Source: Oscillospiraceae bacterium (GTDB taxonomy: Bacteria; Bacillota; Clostridia; Monoglobales; Monoglobaceae). Taken from it: a stretch of DNA of 64,000 nt. The DNA is taken from the NCBI GenBank assembly GCA_015068605.1, contig SVKF01000002.1, forward strand, positions 1 to 64,000, given 5' to 3'. Both the position numbers and the translations under genes were made by a program. Shown here one piece after another: positions 1-9,076 of the stretch; the first letter of the stretch is position 1, and every line of letters starts with the position of its first letter. The notes below the pieces were generated by a model that saw nothing but the letters and a program-made list of their open reading frames with translations, ran no database searches and had not been told where the DNA came from.

Positions 1-883
1 AGTCACACATATCACCTACACCTGCCTGCTCGATATTTCCACCTGAAATACCAACACAAGAAAATCCTGCAAGCTTAATTGACACAACACCTGCTGATGA
101 GTCTTCAATTCCAATTACTTTGTGACGTCTTTCAAAAGGAATACCTAAACCTACCCTTGCAGTTTCTGCATACAGCCACGGATGAGGCTTTGGTGCAAGC
201 TCGCCTAATGTTCCGGTTTGACCTTTTCTTAAGGCTTGTCCTGCTGTAATTATGCTGTCATAAAAATCAACAGGATTTCCCATATCAAGCTGCTTAAATG
301 CTGAAATAATTTCAGGCATTGCTTTTTCATATAGACCTGATGTTACAAGTCCGATTTTTATGCCCTCTTTTTTAACCGTTGTTAAAAACTCTTTTAGGTT
401 TGGTGCAGGAGTGAATGCGTCCTGTTTTCCTCTGCCCTTTAAAATTTCGTCCATTTCGTAGTTTACGATTTCAAAGTAATATTTTCTTGCTTCCTCTAAA
501 CTTGCACCTTTAGCATACTTATCAATCATATACTGAAGATGTTCTGAAACTGAATGTCCCGAAATAAATGGTTCATCTTCTATCTCTTTTTTGAATTTTA
601 AATTTCCAAGAAGTCTTGCTGTTGTTTGTTCAATTACCCACATCCAAAATTTTTCACTATGTACGCTTGTTCCATCCAAGTCCATAAGTATAGCCTCAGC
701 TTTAGGTTCAAAATGAGTTTCATACATAGGATAAATTGCCGGATATCCCATACCACTCTTTACAAAGCAAAGCTTTTTATCCCCATATTCTATTATGTCA
801 ATCTTTTTATCTTTTGGAGTTAATATCTTTTTTACTCCGTCTTTTCCAACTTCAAATAAGTCGTTTTTTGTTATTTCTATCAT
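1..883 (-). CDS. HAD-superfamily sugar-phosphate phosphatase/phosphomutase-like protein, 3' end cut by window edge
   Basis: The minus-strand frame from ATG at 883-881 runs open to base 1, giving 294 codons with no stop, so the C-terminus lies outside the window. All four HAD motifs are visible: DLDGT around residues 68-72 (nucleophile Asp68), VTSG, KPHP and GIEDSSAG. This resembles beta-phosphoglucomutase-like HAD enzymes that act on small phosphosugars. An extra stretch of about 65 residues precedes motif I, which is unusual; these enzymes normally begin with the motif. The start overlaps the stop of the upstream esterase (ATGA), so the two are translationally coupled. The substrate is not evident; a phosphosugar from the neighbouring carbohydrate operon is an inference. 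Confidence 0.85.
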   Translation of the reverse strand, partial: MIEITKNDLFEVGKDGVKKILTPKDKKIDIIEYGDKKLCFVKSGMGYPAIYPMYETHFEPKAEAILMDLDGTSVHSEKFWMWVIEQTTARLLGNLKFKKEIEDEPFISGHSVSEHLQYMIDKYAKGASLEEARKYYFEIVNYEMDEILKGRGKQDAFTPAPNLKEFLTTVKKEGIKIGLVTSGLYEKAMPEIISAFKQLDMGNPVDFYDSIITAGQALRKGQTGTLGELAPKPHPWLYAETARVGLGIPFERRHKVIGIEDSSAGVVSIKLAGFSCVGISGGNIEQAGVGDMCD

Positions 884-1713
884 TTCTCGTTCTCCGCATA
901 CTGTAAAATAAAACTTGTAATCATTCTTTGTAATTCTTCCATTTCAATACTTGGCACAATATCCTTGTGCATCTTCTCAAAAGAATGTCCACCACCAACT
1001 GACAACTTTAATTCACAAGATACGTTACATTCTTGTAAATTCTCATAAAGTCTTTCTGATGATTTTGAAAAAACAAGATAATCGCTTGTTCCTGCACACA
1101 AAAATGTTGGAGTGCAAAGTTCCGAAACATAACTCATAGGACTCATTTGCTTTCTTTCTTCTATTGTATCACAACCAATGAAAGCATCACAAATATCTCT
1201 TAAATTATTTGTATTGTTATCGTACAGCATTGCTGGCGCACTCATTGCAGCAACAGCTTTTACACTAAAATCATCCTTAAAATCATATTCACCCATAAAA
1301 CAAGCTTTGGGAGCATAGAACATCATCAATGCAAGATGTGCTCCTGCTGAATGACCTGACAGAACAAAGCAATTCTTATCAACACCAAGTATATCTGCAA
1401 AATGTGAAATGTAACGTGCCGCATCAAAACAATCAGTAATTATTTCTCTCATAACAACACCTTCACCGCATACTCTGTAATCAATACTGACAACCGCAAA
1501 ACCTTCTTTTCTTAAAGCTTCAACAGAAGTCGCTGAAAAATCAATCATAGACTGTCTTGTTTCGTTATGCCAGCCGCCTCCCGGTATAATGAAATATACA
1601 GGTGATTTTTCATACTTTTTCTCTGTCGGCGGTAAGAATGTCAGCATCAAATCTCTTTGAGGGGTATTTTTATATACTAAATCAGATTTTTTGCTTCCCT
1701 TTGGTATATCCAT
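880..1713 (-). CDS. Alpha/beta-hydrolase carbohydrate esterase
   Basis: 277 residues, no signal peptide, so cytoplasmic. The fold shows an oxyanion-type PGGGW motif at residues 44-48, the nucleophile elbow GHSAG with Ser122, a later Asp in TSDYLVF and the catalytic His in GGGHSF. This is the lipase/esterase (BD-FAE, acetyl-xylan-esterase-like) branch. It begins directly after the stop of the GH38 gene (TAAATG) and overlaps the HAD gene by four bases, so all three sit in one transcript. The likely role is removing acetyl or other ester groups from imported oligosaccharides. Family assignment is firm; the substrate is inferred from context. Confidence 0.85.
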   Translation of the reverse strand: MDIPKGSKKSDLVYKNTPQRDLMLTFLPPTEKKYEKSPVYFIIPGGGWHNETRQSMIDFSATSVEALRKEGFAVVSIDYRVCGEGVVMREIITDCFDAARYISHFADILGVDKNCFVLSGHSAGAHLALMMFYAPKACFMGEYDFKDDFSVKAVAAMSAPAMLYDNNTNNLRDICDAFIGCDTIEERKQMSPMSYVSELCTPTFLCAGTSDYLVFSKSSERLYENLQECNVSCELKLSVGGGHSFEKMHKDIVPSIEMEELQRMITSFILQYAENEK

Positions 1714-4395
1714 TTATTTCACTATCCTTACTGTTACTATTTTCTTCGGTTCTGCAGCATTTGTATATTCATCCTCAATACTTTCATCAAGCTTACATTT
1801 ATACATCTTTCCTATTGTATTTATTGTAACCTTTTGAGTTTCTTCTGTTGGGTTATAGAATCTTACAATAACACCGTTTCCATCTTCTGCCTGCTTGATA
1901 GCTGTAACATGAACATTCTTGTTATCAATGCTGAACAAACTGTTTTCAAGCGGCAATTCACCCTTTCCTCGACCGCATACAGCACATTTAACAAGAGCAA
2001 ATATTTCAGCAGCCTTGTTGGGGAGTTCATTGTAATTACCGTTATTAAACTGGATTGCATATTCAAAGCTTCTGTTACCAGGACACTGTACACCCTCATC
2101 CTCAAGCTCTGTTACCTTTTCTTCTGATACCGCAAGTTTGATTCTGCAAGCCCTGATAAGTGTTAATGCCATTGTAGAATCATCAAATACTTCATATTCA
2201 AACAATCCCTTTGGCATAACTGCAAATCCGTTTTCACAATCTGTTACAGTTGCAAAAGTTCTTAATGGATGAGTGCCGAATGCTTGTTCTACCCAACCTG
2301 TTGAATCAGGAATTTCGATATTTCTCTTAACAATATCAAAATGACTGTCAGCGATTGATACATCAGTTTTTATTCCTGTTGGGAAGTTGACTCTTAACCA
2401 ATGGTCTTTTGCATTGTTTGTAAGCTCAACCTTTACCTTGATGTAATCTGCATTTTCATCAAGTGTGTATGTAGTTTTAATCGGGATTTTTGTGTAAATA
2501 TCGCTTGGGTTTACCTCACAGCTTTCAGGAACTTCAAACTCGCATTCTGTTACTATTGTACCCGACAACTCTCCGCTTTCAACAACATAAACTTTATGAT
2601 TTGTACCGATTGTAGAATACTTTCTGTCAAATTCAGGGCTTTCGTGCTTCCACGCATTACCAACTTCGCCCTGTGATGTATAGAAGTTAAGGCCTTTATA
2701 TTCCTTACCTGTTTCTTTATAAAGTACATTTAATGTACCATTTGAATTTACAGTTACTTTTAATTTAGAATTTTCAAGTACATTTCCTTGTGCAATACCA
2801 TGGCGTTTTTGCATCTTATTTGGATTTGATTTGATTTCTAATACCTTATATCCCAAAGCAGGAATATTTTTAATTTCTGCATATACTCTGTGGTGCATAC
2901 TGTCAAGGATAGTAGGCACTTCCCAAATGTTATCAACAAATATACTTGACTTTTCACTCTGTATAGACTGAAGTCTTACACCATCTATTGTGATACCTTT
3001 ACCGAGTATATCAGGTACTTCAACATCAAGAGGAACAACAACATCCCTTTCATATGGAAGAGTGTTATATACAACTAATTGTACAATATCCTGTGCTTGT
3101 CCTTTTGGAGATAGGTTCTTTGCAATTTCAACCATTGCATCATCTGCAACAATTTCAGCAATATCCTGTGCTTTTCTGAATCTGTATTCCATATCCTTAC
3201 ATACACAGTCAGGAGCACAACCACCGTTAGCATCGTGGCTGTGGTTTGACATAAGGTACTGCCAGCCTCTTGCAAGGTACATCTTTGAGTCATTTCCTGC
3301 CAATGCATTTAAAGGTTCTGCCATATATGTAAGTGCAGTATATGCGTTAAAATCAGCTTGCTTTAAATATGTTCTTGCTGATATTGTTCCGGGGAAAAGA
3401 TATGTCCATTTACCCTCTTTTAAGTATGAACGTCTTTCACCTGTTAAAACTGTCATTTTATCTTTGTCAAGATACTTCTCTGCATCCTCCCAGAACTTTT
3501 CAAGGTTTGTATGCTCAATTTCAAATTCACCCTTAAATAGTTCTTTTGCGTCTTTTATGACTTCGCTTTCTCTTGGAAAACCTACTGAAATATCGTGTCC
3601 ATTCATTCCTAAGAATACAGGAGTTGTGAAGTGTCCGTCTTCTTCAGCTAACATATCAAGAATAGCTTTTTTAAGGTTTTCTTTTTCGTAGTTTGCTACA
3701 GGGTATTTTAAGTCATAGTTAATAGACGGGCCAACAAAACCATCAGCACGTCTGAATGGTGCTTCATCAAATTCGCCCCATTTATAGTCTTTTGACCATA
3801 CTCTGTTTCGACTAACCGCACGATGAACCTGATAATACCAGTTATATCTGCAGTAAAGTGCAAATCTGCTTGCCAATACTTCTGTACCGTCAGGGGCTTT
3901 CCATATATATTCAGCAGGTGCTTCATGGTGCGAAATACCGCGATAGAACATCATATAATTTACACCAAAATCTTTTAGAATTTGCGGGTACTGACCTGTC
4001 TGTCCCCAAGAGGACGGAGTGTATCCAACTGTCGGAACTTTTCCTCTATATTTTTCTACTGTTTTGCGACCAAACATAAGGTTACGAATTAAGGACTCAT
4101 GTGAAATAGTAAACTCTTCAGGAAGAGTATAGTAAGGTCCGATAATTAGTCTTCCCCCTTTTACGAACTTTTCCACCTGTTCACGACGTTCCGGTCGCAT
4201 TTCTAAATAATCATCTATCATAATCGAGTGACCATCCATTGTAAATGAATGATAATTCTCGTCATTTTCTAAAATATCTAAAGTAGTATCCATCATAACA
4301 AGCAGGTTATGTCTTGTTTTTTCAAAGCTGAAACGGAACTCTCTGTCCCAATGTGTATTGGAAACAACATCAATCTTTTTTATATCCATAGCCAT
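1714..4395 (-). CDS. GH38 alpha-mannosidase-like glycoside hydrolase
   Basis: 893 residues, no signal peptide. The N-terminal GH38 (7-stranded barrel) domain opens with the zinc-binding NTHWDREF motif (His15, Asp17) and continues with a helical middle domain and C-terminal beta-sandwich domains, the usual length and order for bacterial GH38. The segment where the family has its nucleophile (Asp in D-[STP]-F-G) reads PSSWGQTGQ at about residues 127-135, so Ser128 appears to replace the nucleophile Asp. Either this is a divergent subfamily using another residue, or the enzyme does not hydrolyse mannosides. A GGAGAAT ribosome binding site precedes the ATG. It is in line with the esterase and HAD genes downstream and the GH88 remnant and ABC transporter upstream. 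Confidence 0.85.
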   Translation of the reverse strand: MAMDIKKIDVVSNTHWDREFRFSFEKTRHNLLVMMDTTLDILENDENYHSFTMDGHSIMIDDYLEMRPERREQVEKFVKGGRLIIGPYYTLPEEFTISHESLIRNLMFGRKTVEKYRGKVPTVGYTPSSWGQTGQYPQILKDFGVNYMMFYRGISHHEAPAEYIWKAPDGTEVLASRFALYCRYNWYYQVHRAVSRNRVWSKDYKWGEFDEAPFRRADGFVGPSINYDLKYPVANYEKENLKKAILDMLAEEDGHFTTPVFLGMNGHDISVGFPRESEVIKDAKELFKGEFEIEHTNLEKFWEDAEKYLDKDKMTVLTGERRSYLKEGKWTYLFPGTISARTYLKQADFNAYTALTYMAEPLNALAGNDSKMYLARGWQYLMSNHSHDANGGCAPDCVCKDMEYRFRKAQDIAEIVADDAMVEIAKNLSPKGQAQDIVQLVVYNTLPYERDVVVPLDVEVPDILGKGITIDGVRLQSIQSEKSSIFVDNIWEVPTILDSMHHRVYAEIKNIPALGYKVLEIKSNPNKMQKRHGIAQGNVLENSKLKVTVNSNGTLNVLYKETGKEYKGLNFYTSQGEVGNAWKHESPEFDRKYSTIGTNHKVYVVESGELSGTIVTECEFEVPESCEVNPSDIYTKIPIKTTYTLDENADYIKVKVELTNNAKDHWLRVNFPTGIKTDVSIADSHFDIVKRNIEIPDSTGWVEQAFGTHPLRTFATVTDCENGFAVMPKGLFEYEVFDDSTMALTLIRACRIKLAVSEEKVTELEDEGVQCPGNRSFEYAIQFNNGNYNELPNKAAEIFALVKCAVCGRGKGELPLENSLFSIDNKNVHVTAIKQAEDGNGVIVRFYNPTEETQKVTINTIGKMYKCKLDESIEDEYTNAAEPKKIVTVRIVK

Positions 4396-4545
4396 ATTCT
4401 CCTATTTTGTTCTAATTCCATTTTATTATTATCCATTGTAAATTCATAGCTATGCCCCATATAAAGAAAAGCTTCGGTGCTCAACGAGTAATACTATCGC
4501 TATGCATGGTTATATAATTTCTAATTACATACACAGTTATTAAAA
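4396..4545. other. Intergenic spacer between GH88 remnant and GH38 gene
   Basis: 150 bases, AT-rich near the GH38 gene. It holds the GH38 ribosome binding site (about 4401-4404) and a less AT-rich patch at about 4470-4512 with no recognisable gene or clear hairpin. Confidence 0.4.
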
Positions 4546-5141
4546 TTACCAAATTAAGTATTTTTCATTCTTTAACTTCAAAATAGCTTCACAAAGGAAA
4601 AAGTCACCATAAATAATATGCATCCCTTTTCCGGCTGAATATGATTCCATACAATTCTGTAAAATTGATTCATCAGAAGCATCGAAAACACAATCTTCTT
4701 CCATTGCTTTTAAAATCTTTATAGCACCACTTAAATACTTTTCATCATTTGTTGCATTATAAATTTCAATTAATCCACAAGCTGCACAAACTCCTGCTGT
4801 ATTATCATAATATACAGGCTCTGCTGGTGCTGTAAAATCAGTAACAACTTTATAATTTGACTTTTCAGCAAATTCCAAGAAATAATCAGCAACTTTTTTG
4901 CAGTTTGTAAATATTTATCTTCACCAGTATGAATATAACTTAAAATGAAGCCATAAACAGCCCATGCCTGTCCTCTACTCCACACCGAACCTACAGCATA
5001 ACCCTGTCCTGCTAAAGTTTCAATAATTTCTTCATGTTCTTCAGCATGAACTGCAATATGTACAACACCTTCTGTATTATTTGCTGCCAAATTACTATCA
5101 ACAACAATAGTTCCATATGAATTTATATTACAGGCTTTCAT
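4546..5141 (-). pseudogene. GH88 unsaturated glucuronyl hydrolase, N-terminally truncated and frameshifted
   Basis: Two overlapping minus-strand frames (4770-5141 and 4546-4878) together match the C-terminal half of a GH88 unsaturated uronyl hydrolase. GQGYAVGSVWSRGQAW with YGFILSYIHTGEDKYL lies in the first frame; PVYYDNTAGVCAACGLIEIY lies in the second. The reading frame is restored by adding one base to the six-T run at 4894-4899 (minus strand AAAAAA), giving TAKKVADYFLEFAEKS. About the first 200 residues expected in this family, with part of the active site, are absent: the gene stops matching at about 5141, where a different sequence begins. GH88 enzymes release 4,5-unsaturated uronic acids from lyase products, feeding KduI/KduD, both encoded at the right end. 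The homopolymer shift could be a sequencing error, but the truncation cannot. Confidence 0.8.
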
Positions 5142-5533
5142 CGGTACTATGCAAATATCTGACTGCCTGTTGTCCTTTCGGCTTCCTCCATTTTATTGTT
5201 GTACACCGTACTTGCTCTTGCAAGAAACATCAGGCTCTCCCCAATTGACTGGATAGTCATTGTGAAGCATGATTGATCCTCAGACCCCGTCGAAACTATG
5301 TTATACTCGCTTATCGCACATCATAGTGTTGCCTTCCACATGGATAAACTGCGTCGGCTTTCGAGATGTTGTAAAATTTCGAGGCTCAATAACTTTGCAA
5401 CCCTACTTCCTAACTGTCTACGCTTAACGCAAATTGTTACCAACGTGCGCCCAAGACTCGCTAATGGTGGTTCGCTACACCTTGACGTGAGGGAGATCCA
5501 CCCACTAAACTATCCGCCCTTTTCTGGACACAT
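5142..5533. other. 392-bp insert without a convincing gene; possible mobile-element remnant
   Basis: This block is visibly richer in G and C than its flanks, lies exactly where the GH88 gene loses its N-terminal half, and is full of short inverted repeats. One example is GTGGGTGGATCTCCCTCAC on the minus strand. On the minus strand it looks like a structured RNA, such as part of a group II intron, but no domain V or reverse transcriptase is present. A plus-strand open frame at 5298-5582 has no family features. I infer the scar of an element whose arrival or departure removed the 5' half of the GH88 gene. Confidence 0.35.
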
Positions 5534-6451
5534 TTATCCTTTGACGCCACCAAGATTCATACCGCCAATAATATGCTTCTGAAACAATGCAAATATTACA
5601 AGCTGAGGAAGCACTGCGAATATAATACCCATCATCTTAATATCATCTGTAAGATTTGCATTAACCGTATTCTGAATCTTGTAAACCTGAACACCCAGTG
5701 TATATTTTTCAGGATCTGTTATTACAAGGTTGGGCCAGAAGAAGTTACCAAATTGTCCGTTAAATGTAAACAGTGAAACTGTCATAATAACAGGAATACT
5801 CAAAGGTACCATAATTTTTACAAATATCTGCATATTTGATGCACCATCAAGCTTTGCGGCTTCTACAAGTGAATTTGATACACTGTCAAAGTTTGTCTTA
5901 AACAGGATAATATTAAACATACTTGCACCTGCCATAAGCCACATAGGCCAATAGGTATTAAGCATACTGACTCCCGGAATAATACCGTTCTTAAAGGTTA
6001 TATACAAAGGAACTGTTGTACCCGTTGTAGGTAAAATCATAAGACAAAATACCATTCCGAGTATTACCTTATAACCCTTAGGCCTAAGTCTTGACAATAC
6101 ATAGCCTGCAAGACCTGACACAAAAAGGTCTGATATAACACAACCTATTGCAAGGAAGAATGTATTTACATAAAACTTCTGATAGTGCAAAGTATTCCAT
6201 GCGTGCACTAGCTTTTTCAAATCAAATTTTTTCGGGAAAAAAGTTACATTTTGTGAAGCATTAATTTCAGCAGCTGTTTTAAAACCCGAAACTGCGAGCC
6301 ATAAGCACGGTAATATAACTATTGTGAACCAGAAAAGCATGATTGCCCACAAAAAGGCATAAAACAATTTATATTTTAACTGTTTCATATCTGAGGTACA
6401 AAGAGCACCCGAATCCATATTCTGGAATTTTCCTATTCTCTTTTTCATCAT
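5534..6451 (-). CDS. Carbohydrate ABC transporter permease (MalG/CUT1 type)
   Basis: 305 residues with six predicted membrane helices and the EAA loop (EAAKLDGASNMQIFVKIMVP) that docks to the ATPase. The C-terminal GGMNLGGVKG ending (family form GMTAGAVKG) is typical of MalG-type permeases. It lies 11 bp downstream of the partner permease and forms the second half of the membrane channel. No ATP-binding subunit is encoded nearby. That is normal for CUT1 systems of Firmicutes, which share an MsmK-type ATPase. The substrate is probably an oligosaccharide released by the secreted hydrolases upstream. Confidence 0.93.
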   Translation of the reverse strand: MMKKRIGKFQNMDSGALCTSDMKQLKYKLFYAFLWAIMLFWFTIVILPCLWLAVSGFKTAAEINASQNVTFFPKKFDLKKLVHAWNTLHYQKFYVNTFFLAIGCVISDLFVSGLAGYVLSRLRPKGYKVILGMVFCLMILPTTGTTVPLYITFKNGIIPGVSMLNTYWPMWLMAGASMFNIILFKTNFDSVSNSLVEAAKLDGASNMQIFVKIMVPLSIPVIMTVSLFTFNGQFGNFFWPNLVITDPEKYTLGVQVYKIQNTVNANLTDDIKMMGIIFAVLPQLVIFALFQKHIIGGMNLGGVKG

Positions 6452-6462
6452 CCTTGCCTCCT

Positions 6463-7422
6463 TTATAATTGATTTTCCTGAATCTTCTTGTCAAGGAAGA
6501 AATACAATATAGCAAATACAGATAAAAATATAAACGTCATTACGCCAAGTGCCAAAGCATATTGAGCATTCTTACCGCCGTTTTCAAACGCATAACGGTA
6601 GTTTAAAAGTCCTAAAGTAACAGAAGCATTATTAGGACCTCCGCCCGTCATCTGCAATACCTGTTCCATAACATTGAATACACCGATAATCTGTTTTACG
6701 CCAAACAGAATAAACATACCGTACATATATGGAAGTGTTACTATTTTTACTCTTTTCCAATATCCTGCACCGTCAATTAACGCTGCCTCATAAAGCTCAC
6801 GGTTAATACCCTGCATTGCAGCAAAGTAATAAAGTGCTGTACCTCCGCAACCGTTCCATGTCATGGAAACAATAATCCAAAGAATAGTAAATCTTGAATC
6901 CTGCAACCATTGATAAGGCTCAATTCCGAATTTCCCTAAAATCATATTCATAAGACCGCCCGCTGACGGATTGTATATAAATACCCACAAAAGTGAAACT
7001 GCCATAGCAGGCATAATACCCGGAAAATATACCAATACTCTTGTCAGTTTACGAAAATGTACAAGCTCATTCATAACCAAAGCCAGAATAAACGGCAACG
7101 GAAAACCTATAAGCATAGAATATATAACATATGTAAGAGTGTTTTTAACCGTCTGCAAAAAGTCAGGACGCGACAATACTGTTATATAATTTTTAAATCC
7201 TACAAATTCCTGAGGCTGGTACATTACCATTTTATGAAATGACCAATAAACACTTAGAATCTGAGGTCTTAATGTGAAATAAAAAACGCAGATAAGCATA
7301 GGAATAAGCAAAATCCATGCACTAAGGTCACGGCTTATAAATCTTGTGACAGCATTACCTTTTGCCTTTTTGCTATTTAATGCTTTATCTTGTGTAATAT
7401 CTTTTTTAAGCATTTTTTTCAT
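6463..7422 (-). CDS. Carbohydrate ABC transporter permease (MalF/LplB type)
   Basis: 319 residues. A positively charged N-terminus of about 30 residues precedes six membrane helices. The EAA motif reads EAALIDGAGYWKRVKIVTLP, as in CUT1 MalF/UgpA/LplB permeases. It is followed after 11 bp by its partner permease and preceded by the binding-protein gene, with a hairpin in the gap. Together they form an importer for oligosaccharides. Confidence 0.93.
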   Translation of the reverse strand: MKKMLKKDITQDKALNSKKAKGNAVTRFISRDLSAWILLIPMLICVFYFTLRPQILSVYWSFHKMVMYQPQEFVGFKNYITVLSRPDFLQTVKNTLTYVIYSMLIGFPLPFILALVMNELVHFRKLTRVLVYFPGIMPAMAVSLLWVFIYNPSAGGLMNMILGKFGIEPYQWLQDSRFTILWIIVSMTWNGCGGTALYYFAAMQGINRELYEAALIDGAGYWKRVKIVTLPYMYGMFILFGVKQIIGVFNVMEQVLQMTGGGPNNASVTLGLLNYRYAFENGGKNAQYALALGVMTFIFLSVFAILYFFLDKKIQENQL

Positions 7423-7473
7423 ACCTTTCGTTGAATTTTAATCACAACCAAATAATATACTTATATGATTATC

Positions 7474-7503
7474 ACAAGGCTATGAGCGTTTTCATAGCCT
7501 TGT
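7474..7503 (-). terminator. Intercistronic hairpin between binding protein and permeases
   Basis: A perfect 12-bp stem (ACAAGGCTATGA / TCATAGCCTTGT) with a 6-base loop lies just after the binding-protein stop. There is no T-run on the minus strand. It therefore looks like an mRNA-protecting or attenuating hairpin, which commonly keeps binding-protein transcript above permease transcript, rather than a full terminator. Confidence 0.6.
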
Positions 7504-7514
7504 AATCATCTAAA

Positions 7515-8963
7515 TTAACCGTTATTTACAGTGTCAAGTGTTGCCTGGAAGTTTTTGTATGCGTCTTCAATAAGCTTAGCACAATCTGCATTTTCATCTG
7601 TCAAAACAGCTTGAATTGCAGCATCTAATACTGCATAAAGAGCCTGTGCTTCTACAGGTTCTTCCTGCTGCCATTCAATATTTGATTGATCATTGTAAAG
7701 CTTAACCTGATTTATATTAATATTTCTGAATCCGCCTTCTTCAGGTGATTTAGTGTTCAGCATAATTTCATAAGCTCGCTTTGGATCATCATCTGTGTAC
7801 GGTGATGATTTCAAAACACCGATTTGTTCACCTCTGTCTACCTTTAACTGCATATTTTCAGCCATTTTCGCTTTTATTGCGTCATCTATAACTCTACCCG
7901 AGCCTCCCCAATCAAAATATCTGAAGGCTGCATCTATCTGTTCATCTGTTGCATTACTGTTAAATACATAGTATACACCACCAATTAATGTTACATGGCG
8001 AGCAGGTCCTGCAGGCATCTTAATAAATCCAAGATTATCTTTACTTATACCTGCCTGAATAAACTCCGAAGCTCCATTTCCTTCCGCAAAGGTCATTGCC
8101 GCTTCACCAGCACCAAACATATTTCTCTGTTTTGCATTATCTAAAAGTACGTTTTCGGGAATAGTATTATACTTCCATTTTAAGTCTTTAATCCACTGCA
8201 ACGCTTTCACACATTCTGGTGTATTAAATGTTGCATGCCAGTTACCGTCTTTATCCTGTTCCATAAATGTAACTCCATATGCCCACGCAACAGGAGTAAA
8301 TCTCCAGCCACCGGCATTACCTGTTGTCGGAAGGATAAATCCGGGTTTGCCTGTTTTGTTTGTGATTTCTCCTGCCATTTTGCTAAGTTCTTCAAATGTT
8401 GCCGGTTGATGTGGGGTTCCATCTTCTTCTACATAACCAGCTTGTCGCAATATATCCATGTTTACTGCAAGACCTACAGAATATACATCGTGTGGTAAAA
8501 GATATATTTTTCCATTTCTTGTAATGTTCTTTTTTATCTTTTCATCCATTCCCTGCATATATCCGTATTCTTCCATCCACTTTGTAATATCTTTAGCATA
8601 ACCTGCATCCATAATGCCTTTTGCTTCTGTCATCGGTACGGTATAAAATGTCGGAAGCTGATCACCAGCTGCCACAGCCGCATAATCCTGTACATTAAAA
8701 TTATAATAATGAGGCTCTACTAATACGCCTTTTGTATCCGGATATTCTGTCTTATAGAACTCCTCGAATTCTGCATATCTTTTCATTGCATGGTTATATC
8801 CCTCTTCGTTAATATCTTTTTGAATTGTTGTAACCTTAAGTATAACTCTTCCATCTTCTGTTGTTGCTGAGTTTTTGTTTGAATCACTACATCCTGCAAT
8901 TACAGAAACAACTGCTACACCACTCAATAAATATGATACAAGTTTTGTTAAATTCCTTTTCAT
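7515..8963 (-). CDS. Extracellular sugar-binding lipoprotein of an ABC transporter
   Basis: 482 residues. The N-terminus is a lipoprotein signal ending in a VIAGC lipobox (Cys25). The mature part has the family 1 solute-binding fold, with segments such as GYAKDITKWMEEYGYMQG and FAEGNGASEFIQAG. It is anchored on the outer face of the membrane and delivers an oligosaccharide to the two permeases downstream. A strong AGGAGG site precedes the ATG. A separate promoter is likely because a hairpin at 9038-9065 closes the operon before it. Confidence 0.93.
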   Translation of the reverse strand: MKRNLTKLVSYLLSGVAVVSVIAGCSDSNKNSATTEDGRVILKVTTIQKDINEEGYNHAMKRYAEFEEFYKTEYPDTKGVLVEPHYYNFNVQDYAAVAAGDQLPTFYTVPMTEAKGIMDAGYAKDITKWMEEYGYMQGMDEKIKKNITRNGKIYLLPHDVYSVGLAVNMDILRQAGYVEEDGTPHQPATFEELSKMAGEITNKTGKPGFILPTTGNAGGWRFTPVAWAYGVTFMEQDKDGNWHATFNTPECVKALQWIKDLKWKYNTIPENVLLDNAKQRNMFGAGEAAMTFAEGNGASEFIQAGISKDNLGFIKMPAGPARHVTLIGGVYYVFNSNATDEQIDAAFRYFDWGGSGRVIDDAIKAKMAENMQLKVDRGEQIGVLKSSPYTDDDPKRAYEIMLNTKSPEEGGFRNININQVKLYNDQSNIEWQQEEPVEAQALYAVLDAAIQAVLTDENADCAKLIEDAYKNFQATLDTVNNG

Positions 8964-9037
8964 TTTAAAATCCTCCTGAATATAATTTTGCCCTTTTAGT
9001 ATACTTTATATTAAATTCAAAATATATAAAGCAAACC
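8964..9037 (-). promoter_or_regulatory. Probable promoter region of the sugar ABC transporter operon
   Basis: Between the terminator hairpin and the binding-protein start lies an AT-rich stretch. On the minus strand it contains TATACT as a -10 candidate near 8998-9003. No well-spaced -35 hexamer is seen, so an activator (AraC-type regulators are encoded in the window) may be needed. The AGGAGG site is at about 8971-8977. Confidence 0.35.
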
Positions 9038-9065
9038 CGGCAGGCAGAAATATTTCTACCTGCCG
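9038..9065 (-). terminator. Hairpin closing the secreted-hydrolase operon
   Basis: A CGGCAGG...CCTGCCG stem with an inner AGAAAT/ATTTCT stem lies 11 bp after the stop of the 330-aa secreted protein. The minus-strand 3' side is only moderately T-rich (GGGTTTGCTTTATAT), so termination may be partial. Confidence 0.6.
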
Positions 9066-9076
9066 ATTTGAAATTT

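Noticed and set aside
2990-3691. 233-codon plus-strand open frame
   Set aside because: It lies fully opposite the GH38 gene, has Ser/Ala-rich antisense-like composition and no ribosome binding site.
5142-5533. Definite group II intron
   Set aside because: Hairpin-rich and intron-like in feel, but no domain V, no clear boundaries and no reverse transcriptase; kept only as an unassigned insert.
5298-5582. 94-codon plus-strand open frame in the insert
   Set aside because: No ribosome binding site or family features, and it runs into the 3' end of the permease gene on the other strand.
7478-7499. CcpA cre-like site (TGAGCGTTTTCA)
   Set aside because: It is the loop and stem of the intercistronic hairpin and one base short of the cre consensus.
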